From Streptosporangium sp. NBC_01756 (GTDB taxonomy: Bacteria > Actinomycetota > Actinomycetes > Streptosporangiales > Streptosporangiaceae), in NCBI RefSeq assembly GCF_035917975.1, contig NZ_CP109130.1:4650001-4714000 (forward strand): DNA of 64,000 nucleotides, in the 5' to 3' direction. How positions within the stretch are numbered: the stretch's first letter is position 1; the number at the start of each line of letters is the position of its first letter. The position numbers were made by a program, and so were the translations under genes. Positions 18,149 to 25,527 of this stretch are shown one piece after another. The notes under the pieces were generated by a model. That model was not told where the DNA came from, did no database searches, and worked only from the letters and a program-made list of their open reading frames with translations.

Positions 18149-18484
18149 TGCGTACTCCTCACGTACTACTGGGCGACTGGTCGTGTCCCACTTCACCAGG
18201 CCAGAGGTGCCTCCCACAAGAGGTCTAGACAGGTCTGTACCAATCGGTGATCGGTGGTCATCGAGGTTCACAACGGACTTAGCGCCCGGTAACAATCGCA
18301 GCTAAACCGTTGCTTTTTCGACATCGTAAGAATGTAGGAAACGTTATTCCTCGGGCTTTGGTCCGTTCCATGGGCTTTAGTAGGGCGGTGCGGCGAACGG
18401 CGCTATGTGTTCGCCGGACGGCCCGTAGTCCCTTTCCGCCGGCCGGGTCGGGGCCTCGTTGACCGGCGGGTAGGGTCGGGGACC
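18149..18484. promoter_or_regulatory. Divergent promoter region acs / Fic-like gene
   Basis: 336 bp without a gene. It is AT-richer around 18300-18350 (CTTTTTCGACATCGTAAG, GTAGGAAACGTTATTCC), where promoters are likely. I looked for the Crp site TGTGA-N6-TCACA, which would make sense for acs, and found only a half-site (TGTGAACC, minus strand near 18275). No firm operator is claimed. Confidence 0.4.
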
Positions 18485-19258
18485 GTGAGTGACCCATTGG
18501 CTGCCATCGCCGAACTACCCGGAGTGTCCGAGGCGGTCGCCGACGCGCGCAAGGCCGTGGACCGTCTCTACGGTCATCGCGTACTACGGCGCAAGAGCCC
18601 GGAGGTCTCGGCCAGGTCGGCCCTACGCGGCGCCCGCGCGTCCGCCGCCCTGGAGGGCGTGGACGTCCCGCTTGAGGCCATCCCGGAGGCCACCGATCCC
18701 GTCGTCCAGGGTGCGTTGCGCGTCTCTGCCGAACTGGGACGTCTCGGCCCGACCTGGCGCTCGGCCCCGCGTCAGGTGCTGGCCAGGCTGCACACCCTCG
18801 CCGCCGCCGGTCTCACGGAGAATCCCGGCCGTCCCCGTGCAGGCGGCGAACCGCCCGACCTCCTCGACTTGGGCGCGGCTCCCGGGCCCGAGGAGAGCGT
18901 GGCCCGGGTGGGCGGGCTGGTCGATCTGGTGACGGGGACCACCGCGGCGCCCGCGCTGGTGCTCGCCGCCGTCGTGCACGCGGAGTTGGCGGTGCTCCGG
19001 CCGTTCGGATCGGTGGACGGGGTGGTCGCACGGGCGGCGGAACGGCTGACGCTGGTGGAGTTCGGCCTGGATCCGAAGTCGCTGGCGGCCGTCGAACTGG
19101 GCCACCTCGAACTCGGGGCGGCCTATGGCGAGAGCCTGAGGGCCTACCTGACCGGGACTCCTGAGGGAGTGGCGACGTGGGTGCGGCACTGCGCCTCGGC
19201 GGTCACGCTCGGCGTTCGAGAGGCCACCGCTATCTGTGAGGCCATGCAGCGCGGCTGA
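18485..19258 (+). CDS. Fic-fold protein with degenerate active site (Rv3662c-like)
   Basis: 257 aa (Rv3662c is about the same length). The inhibitory-helix motif of Fic enzymes, S/T-x3-E-G, is intact as SAALEG (53-58). The loop that should read HPFxxGNGRxxR reads RPFGSVDGVVAR (172-183): the catalytic His is Arg, Gly-Asn is Val-Asp and the phosphate-binding Arg is Val. So the fold looks kept while AMP transfer is probably lost. GTG start. It is followed by the small-RNA region and then ssd, as in mycobacteria and Streptomyces. The usual label oxidoreductase has no support in the sequence. Confidence 0.75.
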   Translation: MSDPLAAIAELPGVSEAVADARKAVDRLYGHRVLRRKSPEVSARSALRGARASAALEGVDVPLEAIPEATDPVVQGALRVSAELGRLGPTWRSAPRQVLARLHTLAAAGLTENPGRPRAGGEPPDLLDLGAAPGPEESVARVGGLVDLVTGTTAAPALVLAAVVHAELAVLRPFGSVDGVVARAAERLTLVEFGLDPKSLAAVELGHLELGAAYGESLRAYLTGTPEGVATWVRHCASAVTLGVREATAICEAMQRG

Positions 19259-19354
19259 TCGGGACCGCCTCGGCACAGGAGACGGGGCCGTCCGCACCGT
19301 CCTGAGCCGCGCGGCACCGGCCTGCGCCGTGGCACGGAGGACTCCGGGCCGCAA

Positions 19355-19700
19355 AGCGAACGGCGCCCCTGGTGTGGGGCGCCGTCGCCAACATGTCCAG
19401 CCGGGTTACCAAGCGTGCACCAAATAATCCTCGGGTCGGGACAAGCCCGGCCCGACGGTGCCTCCCGCGGCTCGGCGGCACGTGGGTGCCCGGCGGCCAT
19501 GCTCGGACAACTGGTCCGTGGAACCTTTCTATGCCGGATCCTGGCCGATGGGAACCCCTGAAACCAAGACCTTTACAGATCAGGGGACATTCATCGACGA
19601 ACTGGTACATACATCGCATAAGGCCCTTAGATGGTCATATGTATGTCCTGGTGCTCGATATGGTCACTCTCTGTGAGAGGTGTGGATCGGTTGGGGTGGT
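19355..19700 (-). ncRNA. Candidate Ms1-type (6S-like) RNA polymerase-binding sRNA
   Basis: There is no credible ORF in this AT-richer gap. From established work, Ms1 (M. tuberculosis MTS2823, about 300 nt; scr3559 in S. coelicolor) lies between the Rv3662c-type gene and the ssd side, antisense to both, which predicts a minus-strand RNA exactly here. Support in the sequence: a 10-bp hairpin at 19360-19385 reading ACGGCGCCCC/GGGGCGCCGT on the minus strand, followed by TCGCTTTG, as a 3' end; and an internal stem CCCCTGA...TCAGGGG at about 19555-19588. The 5' end is not fixed and lies somewhere in 19650-19730. The assignment rests mostly on synteny. Confidence 0.5.
19360..19385 (-). terminator. 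3' hairpin of the candidate Ms1 RNA
   Basis: Stem of 10 bp (ACGGCGCCCC with GGGGCGCCGT) and loop of 6 bases. On the minus strand it is followed by TCGCTTTGCGG, a weak T-tract. It could also end read-through of the Fic-like gene on the plus strand. Confidence 0.55.
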
Positions 19701-19871
19701 TTTCAGCGAACGATGCGCCGCGACTCAATCGTTACTTTAAAAAAGTTAGCGGAAATCGGGGATTGCTCCTCGACGAAACTCAAGTCGATCGGGCAGCATG
19801 AGGTGGTATCTCCCTAACGGAGTTACTGTGCGGGGGTTGGCACTGCTATCTCGTGCCATGCTCGGGTGAAC

Positions 19872-19970
19872 CCCGGAAAGCTTTCTTCTGAAACGGGACC
19901 GGCTCTACCCCCCCAGAGCCGGACCGGTCGGCGACCCCCGCTACCCCCCCAGCGGGGGTCGCCACTTTTC
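19872..19970 (+). ncRNA. 6C small RNA
   Basis: Two hairpins in a row, each with the loop ACCCCCCC: an 8-bp stem CCGGCTCT/AGAGCCGG (19899-19922) and a perfect 13-bp stem GGCGACCCCCGCT and complement (19930-19963), the second followed by ACTTTTCC as terminator. Paired stems with runs of six or more C in the loops define the actinobacterial 6C RNA family; mycobacterial B11 sits just upstream of ssd on the same strand, as here. In mycobacteria the C-rich loops base-pair with G-rich ribosome sites of target mRNAs. The 5' end is estimated. A TATCTC box at 19847-19852 may be the -10 element. Confidence 0.88.
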
Positions 19971-20139
19971 CGGACCGATCCGGCCATGCCCGCCACGCTC
20001 GTCATGGCGTGATCCGCCAAGGGGCGGCCGTCCCCAGGTGGTGGCGGACCTGCCCCGGTTCTCCACAGAACGTCGTTCGGTGACTTCGCCGAGGCGTGCC
20101 CTGCCGAAAGGTGGGCCTCCCCACTTCAGGGAGGCACCC

Positions 20140-21186
20140 TTGAACCGTCCGTTGGTCATCACCGAGGACCACGACCTGCTGGACGACCTGCTCCGCGTCG
20201 CCGCCGCGGCCGGAGCCGAGCTTGACGTCGTGCATGCGCCCGCACATGCCCGGCCCTACTGGAACCGGGCACCGTTGGTCGTCGTCGGCAGCGACCTGGC
20301 CGACGCCCTGGCCGCCACCGGGCCCCCACCCAGACCCCGCGTCCTCCTGGTCACCCGCGTTCCCGAAGATCCGGACACCTGGCGAAAATGTGTCACCGTC
20401 GGTGCCCAGACCGTGCTGGAACTGCCCTCGGCGGAGCGCCGGCTCGTCGACGAGTTCGCCGACGTCGTGGAGCCGGCGGCCAGAGCGGGGCACGTGGTGT
20501 GCGTCGCCGGCGGACGTGGTGGAGCGGGCGCCAGCGTACTGGCCACCTCGCTGGCGGTGAGCGCCTCCCGGCAGCGCCTCCGCACCCTCCTCGTCGACGC
20601 CGACCCGCTCGGCGGCGGCCTGGATCTGCTGCTCGGGCAGGAGGAGGCCGACGGAGCCCGCTGGTCCGACCTGGTCGCCCGGGAGGGCAGGGTCAGCTTC
20701 ACCGCGCTTCAGGCCGCGCTGCCCACCGTCGCCGGGCTGACCCTGCTCTCCTTCCACCGCGGAGAGGTGGAGCCCATCCCGGCCGAGGCGATGCGCTCGG
20801 TCCTTGAGGCCGGTCTGCGAGGTTTCGATCTGGTGGTCGTCGATCTGCCCCGCCACCCCGACAGCGCCACCGTGGAGGCACTGAGCAGGGCTTCCACCAC
20901 CCTGCTGGTCGTCACCGCCGACGTCCGCGGAGTGCTCGCCGCAGCACAGGTGCTCGTCGGGCTGCGCAGGCACACCGGCGATGTGCGGGCCGTCGTGCGC
21001 AGCGGGGTTCTGGACGACGAGGTGGTCACGACCTCACTCGACGTGCCGTACGCGGGCAACCTCCCGGATCAACCCCGCCTCACCGCCGCCCTCAACCGGG
21101 GCGACGTCCCCCCGCTCGGCCGCCGGACCGCTCTCGGCCGGTTCTGCGCCTCCTTCCTGCACTCGATGCTCAGGACGGAACAGTGA
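20140..21186 (+). CDS. ssd: Septum-site-determining / CpaE-like MinD-family protein
   Basis: 348 aa (Rv3660c is about 350). The N-terminal receiver-like domain covers about 1-110; then comes a MinD/ParA-type domain starting CVAGGRGGAGASVLATS. The Walker A reads GGRGGAGAS (124-132): the invariant lysine before Ser/Thr is alanine, so ATP hydrolysis is doubtful, while DADPLGGG (the second motif) and VVDLPRHPD are kept. Such proteins place tad pili or influence septum formation. The TTG at 20140 has GGGAGG 8 bases upstream; a GTG at 20038 is possible. The end overlaps the tadA gene (GTGA). Confidence 0.85.
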   Translation: MNRPLVITEDHDLLDDLLRVAAAAGAELDVVHAPAHARPYWNRAPLVVVGSDLADALAATGPPPRPRVLLVTRVPEDPDTWRKCVTVGAQTVLELPSAERRLVDEFADVVEPAARAGHVVCVAGGRGGAGASVLATSLAVSASRQRLRTLLVDADPLGGGLDLLLGQEEADGARWSDLVAREGRVSFTALQAALPTVAGLTLLSFHRGEVEPIPAEAMRSVLEAGLRGFDLVVVDLPRHPDSATVEALSRASTTLLVVTADVRGVLAAAQVLVGLRRHTGDVRAVVRSGVLDDEVVTTSLDVPYAGNLPDQPRLTAALNRGDVPPLGRRTALGRFCASFLHSMLRTEQ

Positions 21187-22487
21187 AACAGCCCGGCATC
21201 GCGACCACGGTCTCGTCCGAGCTGGTCGAAGCGGTCCGCGTACGGCTGGCCAGGGCCGGGGTCGAGCCCAGTGCCGCGCACGTCGCGGTCGCGCTCCGGG
21301 CGGAGCGGGCGGTGCTCGGCGACGCGGAGATCCTGGCGGTGGCCCGTGTCCTGTGCGCCGATCTGATCGGCGCGGGCCCGCTGGAGCCGCTGCTCGCCGA
21401 GCCCGAAGTCACCGACGTGCTGGTGAACGGTCCGCGCGAGGTATGGGTCGACGACGGTCATGGTCTGCGCCGGACCGCGGTCGTGTTCCCCGGCGAAGAG
21501 GCGGTGCGGCGGCTCGCTCAGCGCCTCGCCGCCGCGGCGGGCAGGCGTCTCGACGACGCCTCCCCCTACGTCGACGCACGTCTGGCCGGTGGCGTCCGGC
21601 TGCACGCCGTCCTGCCGCCGGTGGCGGCCGGTGGCACCTGCCTGTCCCTGCGACTCCCTCCTCGCCGCACCTTCACCCTCCCCGGTCTGGTCGACGCCGG
21701 CACGATCAGGGCTGACGCCGTCCCCGTGCTCACCGCGTTCGTCGAGTCACGGCTCGCCTTCCTCGTCACCGGCGGCACCGGTACGGGGAAGACGACCCTG
21801 TTGTCGGCCCTGCTCTCCCTGGTCGATCCCGGAGAGCGGCTGCTGCTGGTCGAGGATTCGGCCGAGCTGAGACCGATTCACCCCCACGTCGTGCGCCTGG
21901 AGTCCCGCCCGGCCAACCTTGAGGGGGCAGGTGGCGTCGGCCTGCGTGACCTCGTCCGTCAGGCCCTGCGCATGCGCCCGGACCGCCTCGTGGTCGGAGA
22001 GGTCAGGGGAGCGGAGGTCGTCGATCTTCTCGCCGCCCTCAACACCGGGCACGAAGGGGGCTGCGGCACCCTCCACGCCAACACCGCGACCGACGTGCCA
22101 CCCCGGTTGGAGGCTCTGGCCTGTGCCGCCGGCCTCAGCCGGGAGGCGGTCCACAGCCAGATCGCCGCCGCCTTGGACGGTGTCATCCACCTCACTCGCG
22201 ACCACGCCGACGGCCGACGCCGGGTGGCCGAGATCTGCATGATGAGCCGCCGCCCCTCAGGCCTGGTCGAGGCCGAACCCGCCCTCACCTTCTCTCCGGA
22301 CGGCTGTGTGACCACCGGTCCGGGATTCGCCGCCCTTACGGCACGAGCCCCCGGCCTCTCCGCTCTCCCCGGTTCGCCACCCGGGCCGGGTGGGTCCGGT
22401 TGTCGTCATGAGCGCCCGGAAGGTCCCGCCGTGACACGCCGGCCATCGGACGGCTCCTCCCCGGGCGACTGGGGAGCACTGCCATGA
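21183..22487 (+). CDS. Tad secretion ATPase TadA/CpaF
   Basis: 434-aa hexameric motor of the tad pilus. Walker A GGTGTGKTT (197-205), the Asp box LLLVEDSAEL, Walker B region VVGEVRGAEVVDLLAAL and the His box LNTGHEGGCGTLHANT follow in family order. The N-terminal all-alpha domain is shorter than in classic CpaF. GTG start overlaps the ssd stop and the stop overlaps tadB (ATGA), so ssd-tadA-tadB is one coupled operon. The last 60 residues are Pro- and Gly-rich. It corresponds to Rv3659c. Confidence 0.92.
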   Translation: MKQPGIATTVSSELVEAVRVRLARAGVEPSAAHVAVALRAERAVLGDAEILAVARVLCADLIGAGPLEPLLAEPEVTDVLVNGPREVWVDDGHGLRRTAVVFPGEEAVRRLAQRLAAAAGRRLDDASPYVDARLAGGVRLHAVLPPVAAGGTCLSLRLPPRRTFTLPGLVDAGTIRADAVPVLTAFVESRLAFLVTGGTGTGKTTLLSALLSLVDPGERLLLVEDSAELRPIHPHVVRLESRPANLEGAGGVGLRDLVRQALRMRPDRLVVGEVRGAEVVDLLAALNTGHEGGCGTLHANTATDVPPRLEALACAAGLSREAVHSQIAAALDGVIHLTRDHADGRRRVAEICMMSRRPSGLVEAEPALTFSPDGCVTTGPGFAALTARAPGLSALPGSPPGPGGSGCRHERPEGPAVTRRPSDGSSPGDWGALP

Positions 22488-23188
22488 CGGTGACGGCCGT
22501 CCTCCTCGCTGCCCTGGCCGCGTGGCTGTGGACCGGACCGGATCCGGGAACGGCCCGGCTGCGACGCCTGCGGCACCGCCCCCGGAGCAGATCGCGCTCG
22601 CTGAGAGCGAGGGTCGCCGGCCGGTCGCGGCCTTCCCGGCGTACGGCTGCCTGGCGGGCCGCGTCGATCGAGTTGTGCCAGGGGCTCGCGGCCGAACTGA
22701 GCACAGGACAGACGGCGGGTGAGGCCCTGGCCCGAGCGGTGTCAGCCGCGGAATTTCCCGACCCGGTGGCATTACGGCCACTGATCGCCGCCGCGAGGGA
22801 CGGCGGTGACGTTCCGGCCGCGCTCCTGGCGGTGGCACCGGAGCAGGGAGGCGAGGCTCTCCGGCGGCTTGCCGCCTGCTGGCGGGTGAGCGTGACCGTC
22901 GGGGCGGCTCTGTCCGTTCTCGTCGATCGCGTGGCCGGTTCCCTCAGAGAGGCCCAGGCCCACCGCCAGGATGTCGCGGCCCAACTCGCCGGACCCCGTG
23001 CCACCGCCCGACTGCTGGCCGGTCTGCCGGTGCTCGGCCTGCTGATGGCGGCGGGGCTGGGTATGCGCCCGCTGCACTTCCTGTTCGGCAGCCCGGCGGG
23101 CGCGGCCTGTCTGGTAGTCGGTCTCGCTCTCGACGGCTGCGGTCTGTGGTGGACCCGGCACCTGGTCATCCGTGCGCAGCAGGCCTGA
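22484..23188 (+). CDS. TadB-like type II/IV secretion platform protein
   Basis: 234 aa. One N-terminal membrane helix (2-17), an Arg-rich linker (25-55), a T2SSF domain (AAELSTGQTAGEALARAV; about 65-180), and C-terminal helices at about 175-190 and 200-218. It is shorter than proteobacterial TadB, as usual in actinobacteria (Rv3658c). It forms the inner-membrane platform with TadC. Its ATG overlaps the tadA stop. Confidence 0.85.
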   Translation: MTVTAVLLAALAAWLWTGPDPGTARLRRLRHRPRSRSRSLRARVAGRSRPSRRTAAWRAASIELCQGLAAELSTGQTAGEALARAVSAAEFPDPVALRPLIAAARDGGDVPAALLAVAPEQGGEALRRLAACWRVSVTVGAALSVLVDRVAGSLREAQAHRQDVAAQLAGPRATARLLAGLPVLGLLMAAGLGMRPLHFLFGSPAGAACLVVGLALDGCGLWWTRHLVIRAQQA

Positions 23189-23232
23189 TCTCGCTGCCCG
23201 GCCGGTGGCCGGACGATCGGAGGACGGAATCA

Positions 23233-24030
23233 ATGATCATTTTTCTTGCCGGCGTGCTCGCCGGACTCGCCGGGTGGCTGTGGGTCTCACCCGTTGATCC
23301 CGCTCAACGACTGCGACGGGTCTGGCTGCCGTTCCCTCCTGTCCCGCCTGTTCAGGTGAGACCGGGAGCACCAGCGCCCTCGTTCTTCTCTCATGCGGCG
23401 AAAACTCATGGTTCACCGGAGAAACGGGGGCCGAGCCGAGGAGAGGCGGCGCTCTCGGTTGTCATCGGACTGATGGCGTTTCTCGTCGTCGGCGGAGCGC
23501 CGGGAGTCTGCGTGGGGGTCGCCGGCTCCGTCGCCGCGCTGACGATCGCCCGGCGGCGGGAGCCGCCACGGTCGCGCAGGGAGCGTGATCGGGTGCTGGC
23601 GGACCTGCCGTTGGCGGCCGACCTCATGGCCGCATGCATGCGCGCCGGTCAACCGGTCACGGGGGCCATCGATGTCACCGTTGAGGCGATCGGCGGGCCG
23701 CTCGGTGATCGGCTGGCATGGGTGAGCGGACAGCTCAGACTGGGCGCCACACCGGAGGACACCTGGCAGGCCCTTGCGGCCGATCGTGGGTTGGCTCCGA
23801 TGGCACGCGCCATGAGCCGGGCCGCACTCAGCGGTGCCCCAGTGGCCGATGTCCTGACCAGGTTGTCCGATGACTCCCGGCACGCGGCCCGTGCCTTGTC
23901 GTCGGCGGCCGCGCGGCGGGTCGGAGTTCAGGCGGTCGCGCCGCTGGGGCTCTGCTTCCTGCCGGCCTTCGTCTTTCTCGGCATCGTCCCCGTGGTAGCC
24001 GGACTCGCCGGTGAAGTGCTGCTCCCCTGA
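23233..24030 (+). CDS. TadC-like secretion platform protein
   Basis: 265 aa. Membrane helices at about 2-18 and 75-110, then a T2SSF domain with LPLAADLMAACMRAGQPV and MARAMSRAALSGAPVADVL, and a last hydrophobic helix AVAPLGLCFLPAFVFLGIVPVVAGL. The ATG at 23233 is preceded by GGAGGACGG. It lies 44 bp after tadB in the same operon. It corresponds to Rv3657c. Unlike in mycobacteria, the pilin gene does not follow directly: 1.26 kb with a regulator gene and DnaA boxes comes first. Confidence 0.85.
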   Translation: MIIFLAGVLAGLAGWLWVSPVDPAQRLRRVWLPFPPVPPVQVRPGAPAPSFFSHAAKTHGSPEKRGPSRGEAALSVVIGLMAFLVVGGAPGVCVGVAGSVAALTIARRREPPRSRRERDRVLADLPLAADLMAACMRAGQPVTGAIDVTVEAIGGPLGDRLAWVSGQLRLGATPEDTWQALAADRGLAPMARAMSRAALSGAPVADVLTRLSDDSRHAARALSSAAARRVGVQAVAPLGLCFLPAFVFLGIVPVVAGLAGEVLLP

Positions 24031-24031
24031 G

Positions 24032-24107
24032 TTGTCCACAGCACCTTCCCGGCCATCCACAGGTTATCCACAGATTGTCCACAGGTAGGCGTGGGGCTTG
24101 TGGACAA
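24032..24107. promoter_or_regulatory. DnaA-box cluster I (five boxes)
   Basis: TTGTCCACA at 24032 and 24075, TTATCCACA at 24064, CCATCCACA at 24053 and an inverted TGTGGACAA at 24099: five DnaA-type 9-mers in 76 bp, four of them matching the actinobacterial consensus TT(G/A)TCCACA exactly. They begin 2 bases after the tadC stop. No dnaA or dnaN gene is near, so this is not the expected oriC locus. Confidence 0.75.
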
Positions 24108-24705
24108 CCCGACGACCTGCCTTCGGCGGGTCCGGGCGAGGGGACGTCGGCCTGGTGGCGGGCGCCGGGCAAATGGACATGCCTTGTGGGACGGAAATTT
24201 TCTGTCGGTATAGCTTGCCAAAATCTGTCGTGATTACAGTAGACATTCTTGAGTCGAGGGACTAGTGTTTGGTTGACTCAAGTGAAGGCTGGCACGACAG
24301 GGTCGACCTGTCGTGAAAGACGGTCGGCCTGCTCGGGCTTGCCGGAGCCGAAGCAACGGAAGGGTTCCGGCGGGGCGACAGGTGGCCGTCGGGCCGTGGC
24401 AAGAAGAACGTCGGCGTTCGCAATAGAGGAAGGAGAGGTTCAGCCGCCATCAAGATCACTCGCAGCGGATGCACTGTCATCGTGCGGGTGCCGTGGCTCC
24501 CACGGAATGGAAGGTGATTCCCGGTTGCGCATATGCGATTCAGACGCACTGCCCAATACGAGGAGGCTTGTCCGAAGTCGAAAGGCCGACGTGACAGTCG
24601 GTAGATGGTGTTGAAACTCTCTGGGCCCCGGTGCTTACAGGCATCGGGGCCCTTGTCCGCGTTCTCGTTGTGTTGTCTCGTCGTTGTGTTCCCTCGGAAG
24701 GTGTG
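24108..24705 (+). promoter_or_regulatory. Long leader region before the MerR-like gene
   Basis: About 600 bp with no convincing ORF. A lower-GC stretch at 24195-24280 (TTGCCAAAATCTG, GATTACAGTAGACATTC) is the likely promoter. A strong hairpin at 24623-24652 followed by T-rich sequence closes the region 54 bases before the regulator ATG. This looks like an independently ended small RNA or an attenuated leader; I do not recognise an RNA family in it. Confidence 0.45.
24623..24652 (+). terminator. Terminator-like hairpin upstream of the MerR-like gene
   Basis: GGGCCCCGGTGC pairs with GCATCGGGGCCC (12 bp including one G-T pair) around TTACAG, and is followed by TTGTCCGCGTTCTCGTTGTG. It lies before, not after, the coding region, so it would end or attenuate a leader transcript. 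Confidence 0.65.
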
Positions 24706-25026
24706 ATGGGGCAGGTTTCTCCGGCTTCGGCCGACAAGTTTGATGACGATGACTATCCGGCCTACTCCATGGGCCGGGCCGCCGAGATCCTCGGTGTCAC
24801 TCCGGCGTTTCTCCGCAGCCTGGGCGCGGCGAAACTGATCGAGCCACAGCGGTCGAACGGCGGCCATCGCCGCTACTCCCGTTACCAGCTCCGGCTGGCC
24901 GCCCGCGCGCGCGAACTGGTCGATCGGGGCACCGCTCTGGAATCCGCCTGTCGCATCATCGTCCTGGAAGATCAGCTGGCGGAGGCATTGCAGCTCAATG
25001 CCGAGCTGACGGAGCGCGACAGCTGA
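24706..25026 (+). CDS. MerR-like HTH regulator
   Basis: 106 aa. After an acidic 20-residue lead (DKFDDDDY) comes a MerR-type winged helix: YSMGRAAEILGVTPAFLRSL is the helix-turn-helix and SNGGHRRYSRYQL the wing (about 45-65). A C-terminal helix (VLEDQLAEALQLNAEL) probably dimerises. There is no ligand domain and no cysteine-rich sensor. ATG 24706 has GGAAGG 6 bases upstream. It lies within the tad locus between tadC and the pilin gene, so it may control pilus expression; the DnaA-box clusters on both sides are an odd context. Confidence 0.8.
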   Translation: MGQVSPASADKFDDDDYPAYSMGRAAEILGVTPAFLRSLGAAKLIEPQRSNGGHRRYSRYQLRLAARARELVDRGTALESACRIIVLEDQLAEALQLNAELTERDS

Positions 25027-25290
25027 CCTTTCCCGGTTTGAAAGGGTCGGATCACTCCGGGTTCACTCCGGGTTCGCCGCACTTGGATGATGGAATTCGC
25101 ACCTTCAAGAGTTCGGGTCAGCGTGACCGCAGGCGCAAAGATCTTCCCGGCAACCGTCGTCCCCGTTGTCCACAGGCAAGGGACGGAATCCACAGAATGG
25201 CGTTCGCATCCACAGGGCCACGTGGTCTTAGGGAAATCTCATCCAGCAGATGCCGGGTGTCCGACCCGGTGGGATTTCCGGGAGGAAACG
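25027..25290 (+). promoter_or_regulatory. Leader of the pilin gene
   Basis: 264 bp. It contains a direct repeat of TCACTCCGGGT at about 25050 and 25062, DnaA-box cluster II, and a small hairpin CCGGGT/ACCCGG at 25253-25269 some 10 bases before the pilin Shine-Dalgarno GGAGG. The hairpin could influence ribosome access. Confidence 0.45.
25166..25214 (+). promoter_or_regulatory. DnaA-box cluster II (three boxes, 20-bp phase)
   Basis: TTGTCCACA at 25166, GAATCCACA at 25186 and GCATCCACA at 25206: the same orientation and exactly 20 bp apart, about two helical turns. Only the first matches the consensus fully; the other two keep the TCCACA core. They lie between the MerR-like gene and the pilin gene. 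Confidence 0.6.
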
Positions 25291-25527
25291 ATGGCTCGAT
25301 CGATCACCGGGGACATTCGACGTAGCCGGTTGCGGTGGTCTCGTGCCCGGTGGGTGCTTCTGACCGCCGGCGCAGGCCGTGATCGGGGCATGTCCACCGC
25401 TGAATACGCGGTCGGCACGATCGCCGCCTGTGCTTTCGCCGCGCTGCTCTTCAAGGTGGTGACGAGTTCCGAGGTCCAGCAGATGATCTCTAGCCTGATC
25501 AACCGAGCGCTGAACGTGGCCGGATGA
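25291..25527 (+). CDS. DUF4244 Flp-like pilin subunit
   Basis: 78 aa. After an unusually long 33-residue basic leader comes G-MSTAEYAVGTIAACAFAAL: a type IV prepilin cleavage site (after Gly33) with Glu at +5 and a hydrophobic stalk, and a short soluble end. This is the DUF4244 pilin of actinobacterial tad loci (Rv3656c). GGAGG lies 5 bases before the ATG. The next gene overlaps by ATGA. No prepilin peptidase gene is seen in the window. Confidence 0.88.
   Translation: MARSITGDIRRSRLRWSRARWVLLTAGAGRDRGMSTAEYAVGTIAACAFAALLFKVVTSSEVQQMISSLINRALNVAG

Noticed and set aside
18149-18484. Crp operator before acs
   Set aside because: Only a half-site TGTGA is visible; the second half does not match.
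19372-19740. Small protein gene in the gap before ssd
   Set aside because: Frames have no ribosome site, odd codon use and no family; the hairpins and known gene order favour an RNA.
24032-24107. Origin of replication
   Set aside because: DnaA boxes are present, but dnaA, dnaN and the usual AT-rich unwinding region are absent; called a DnaA-box cluster instead.
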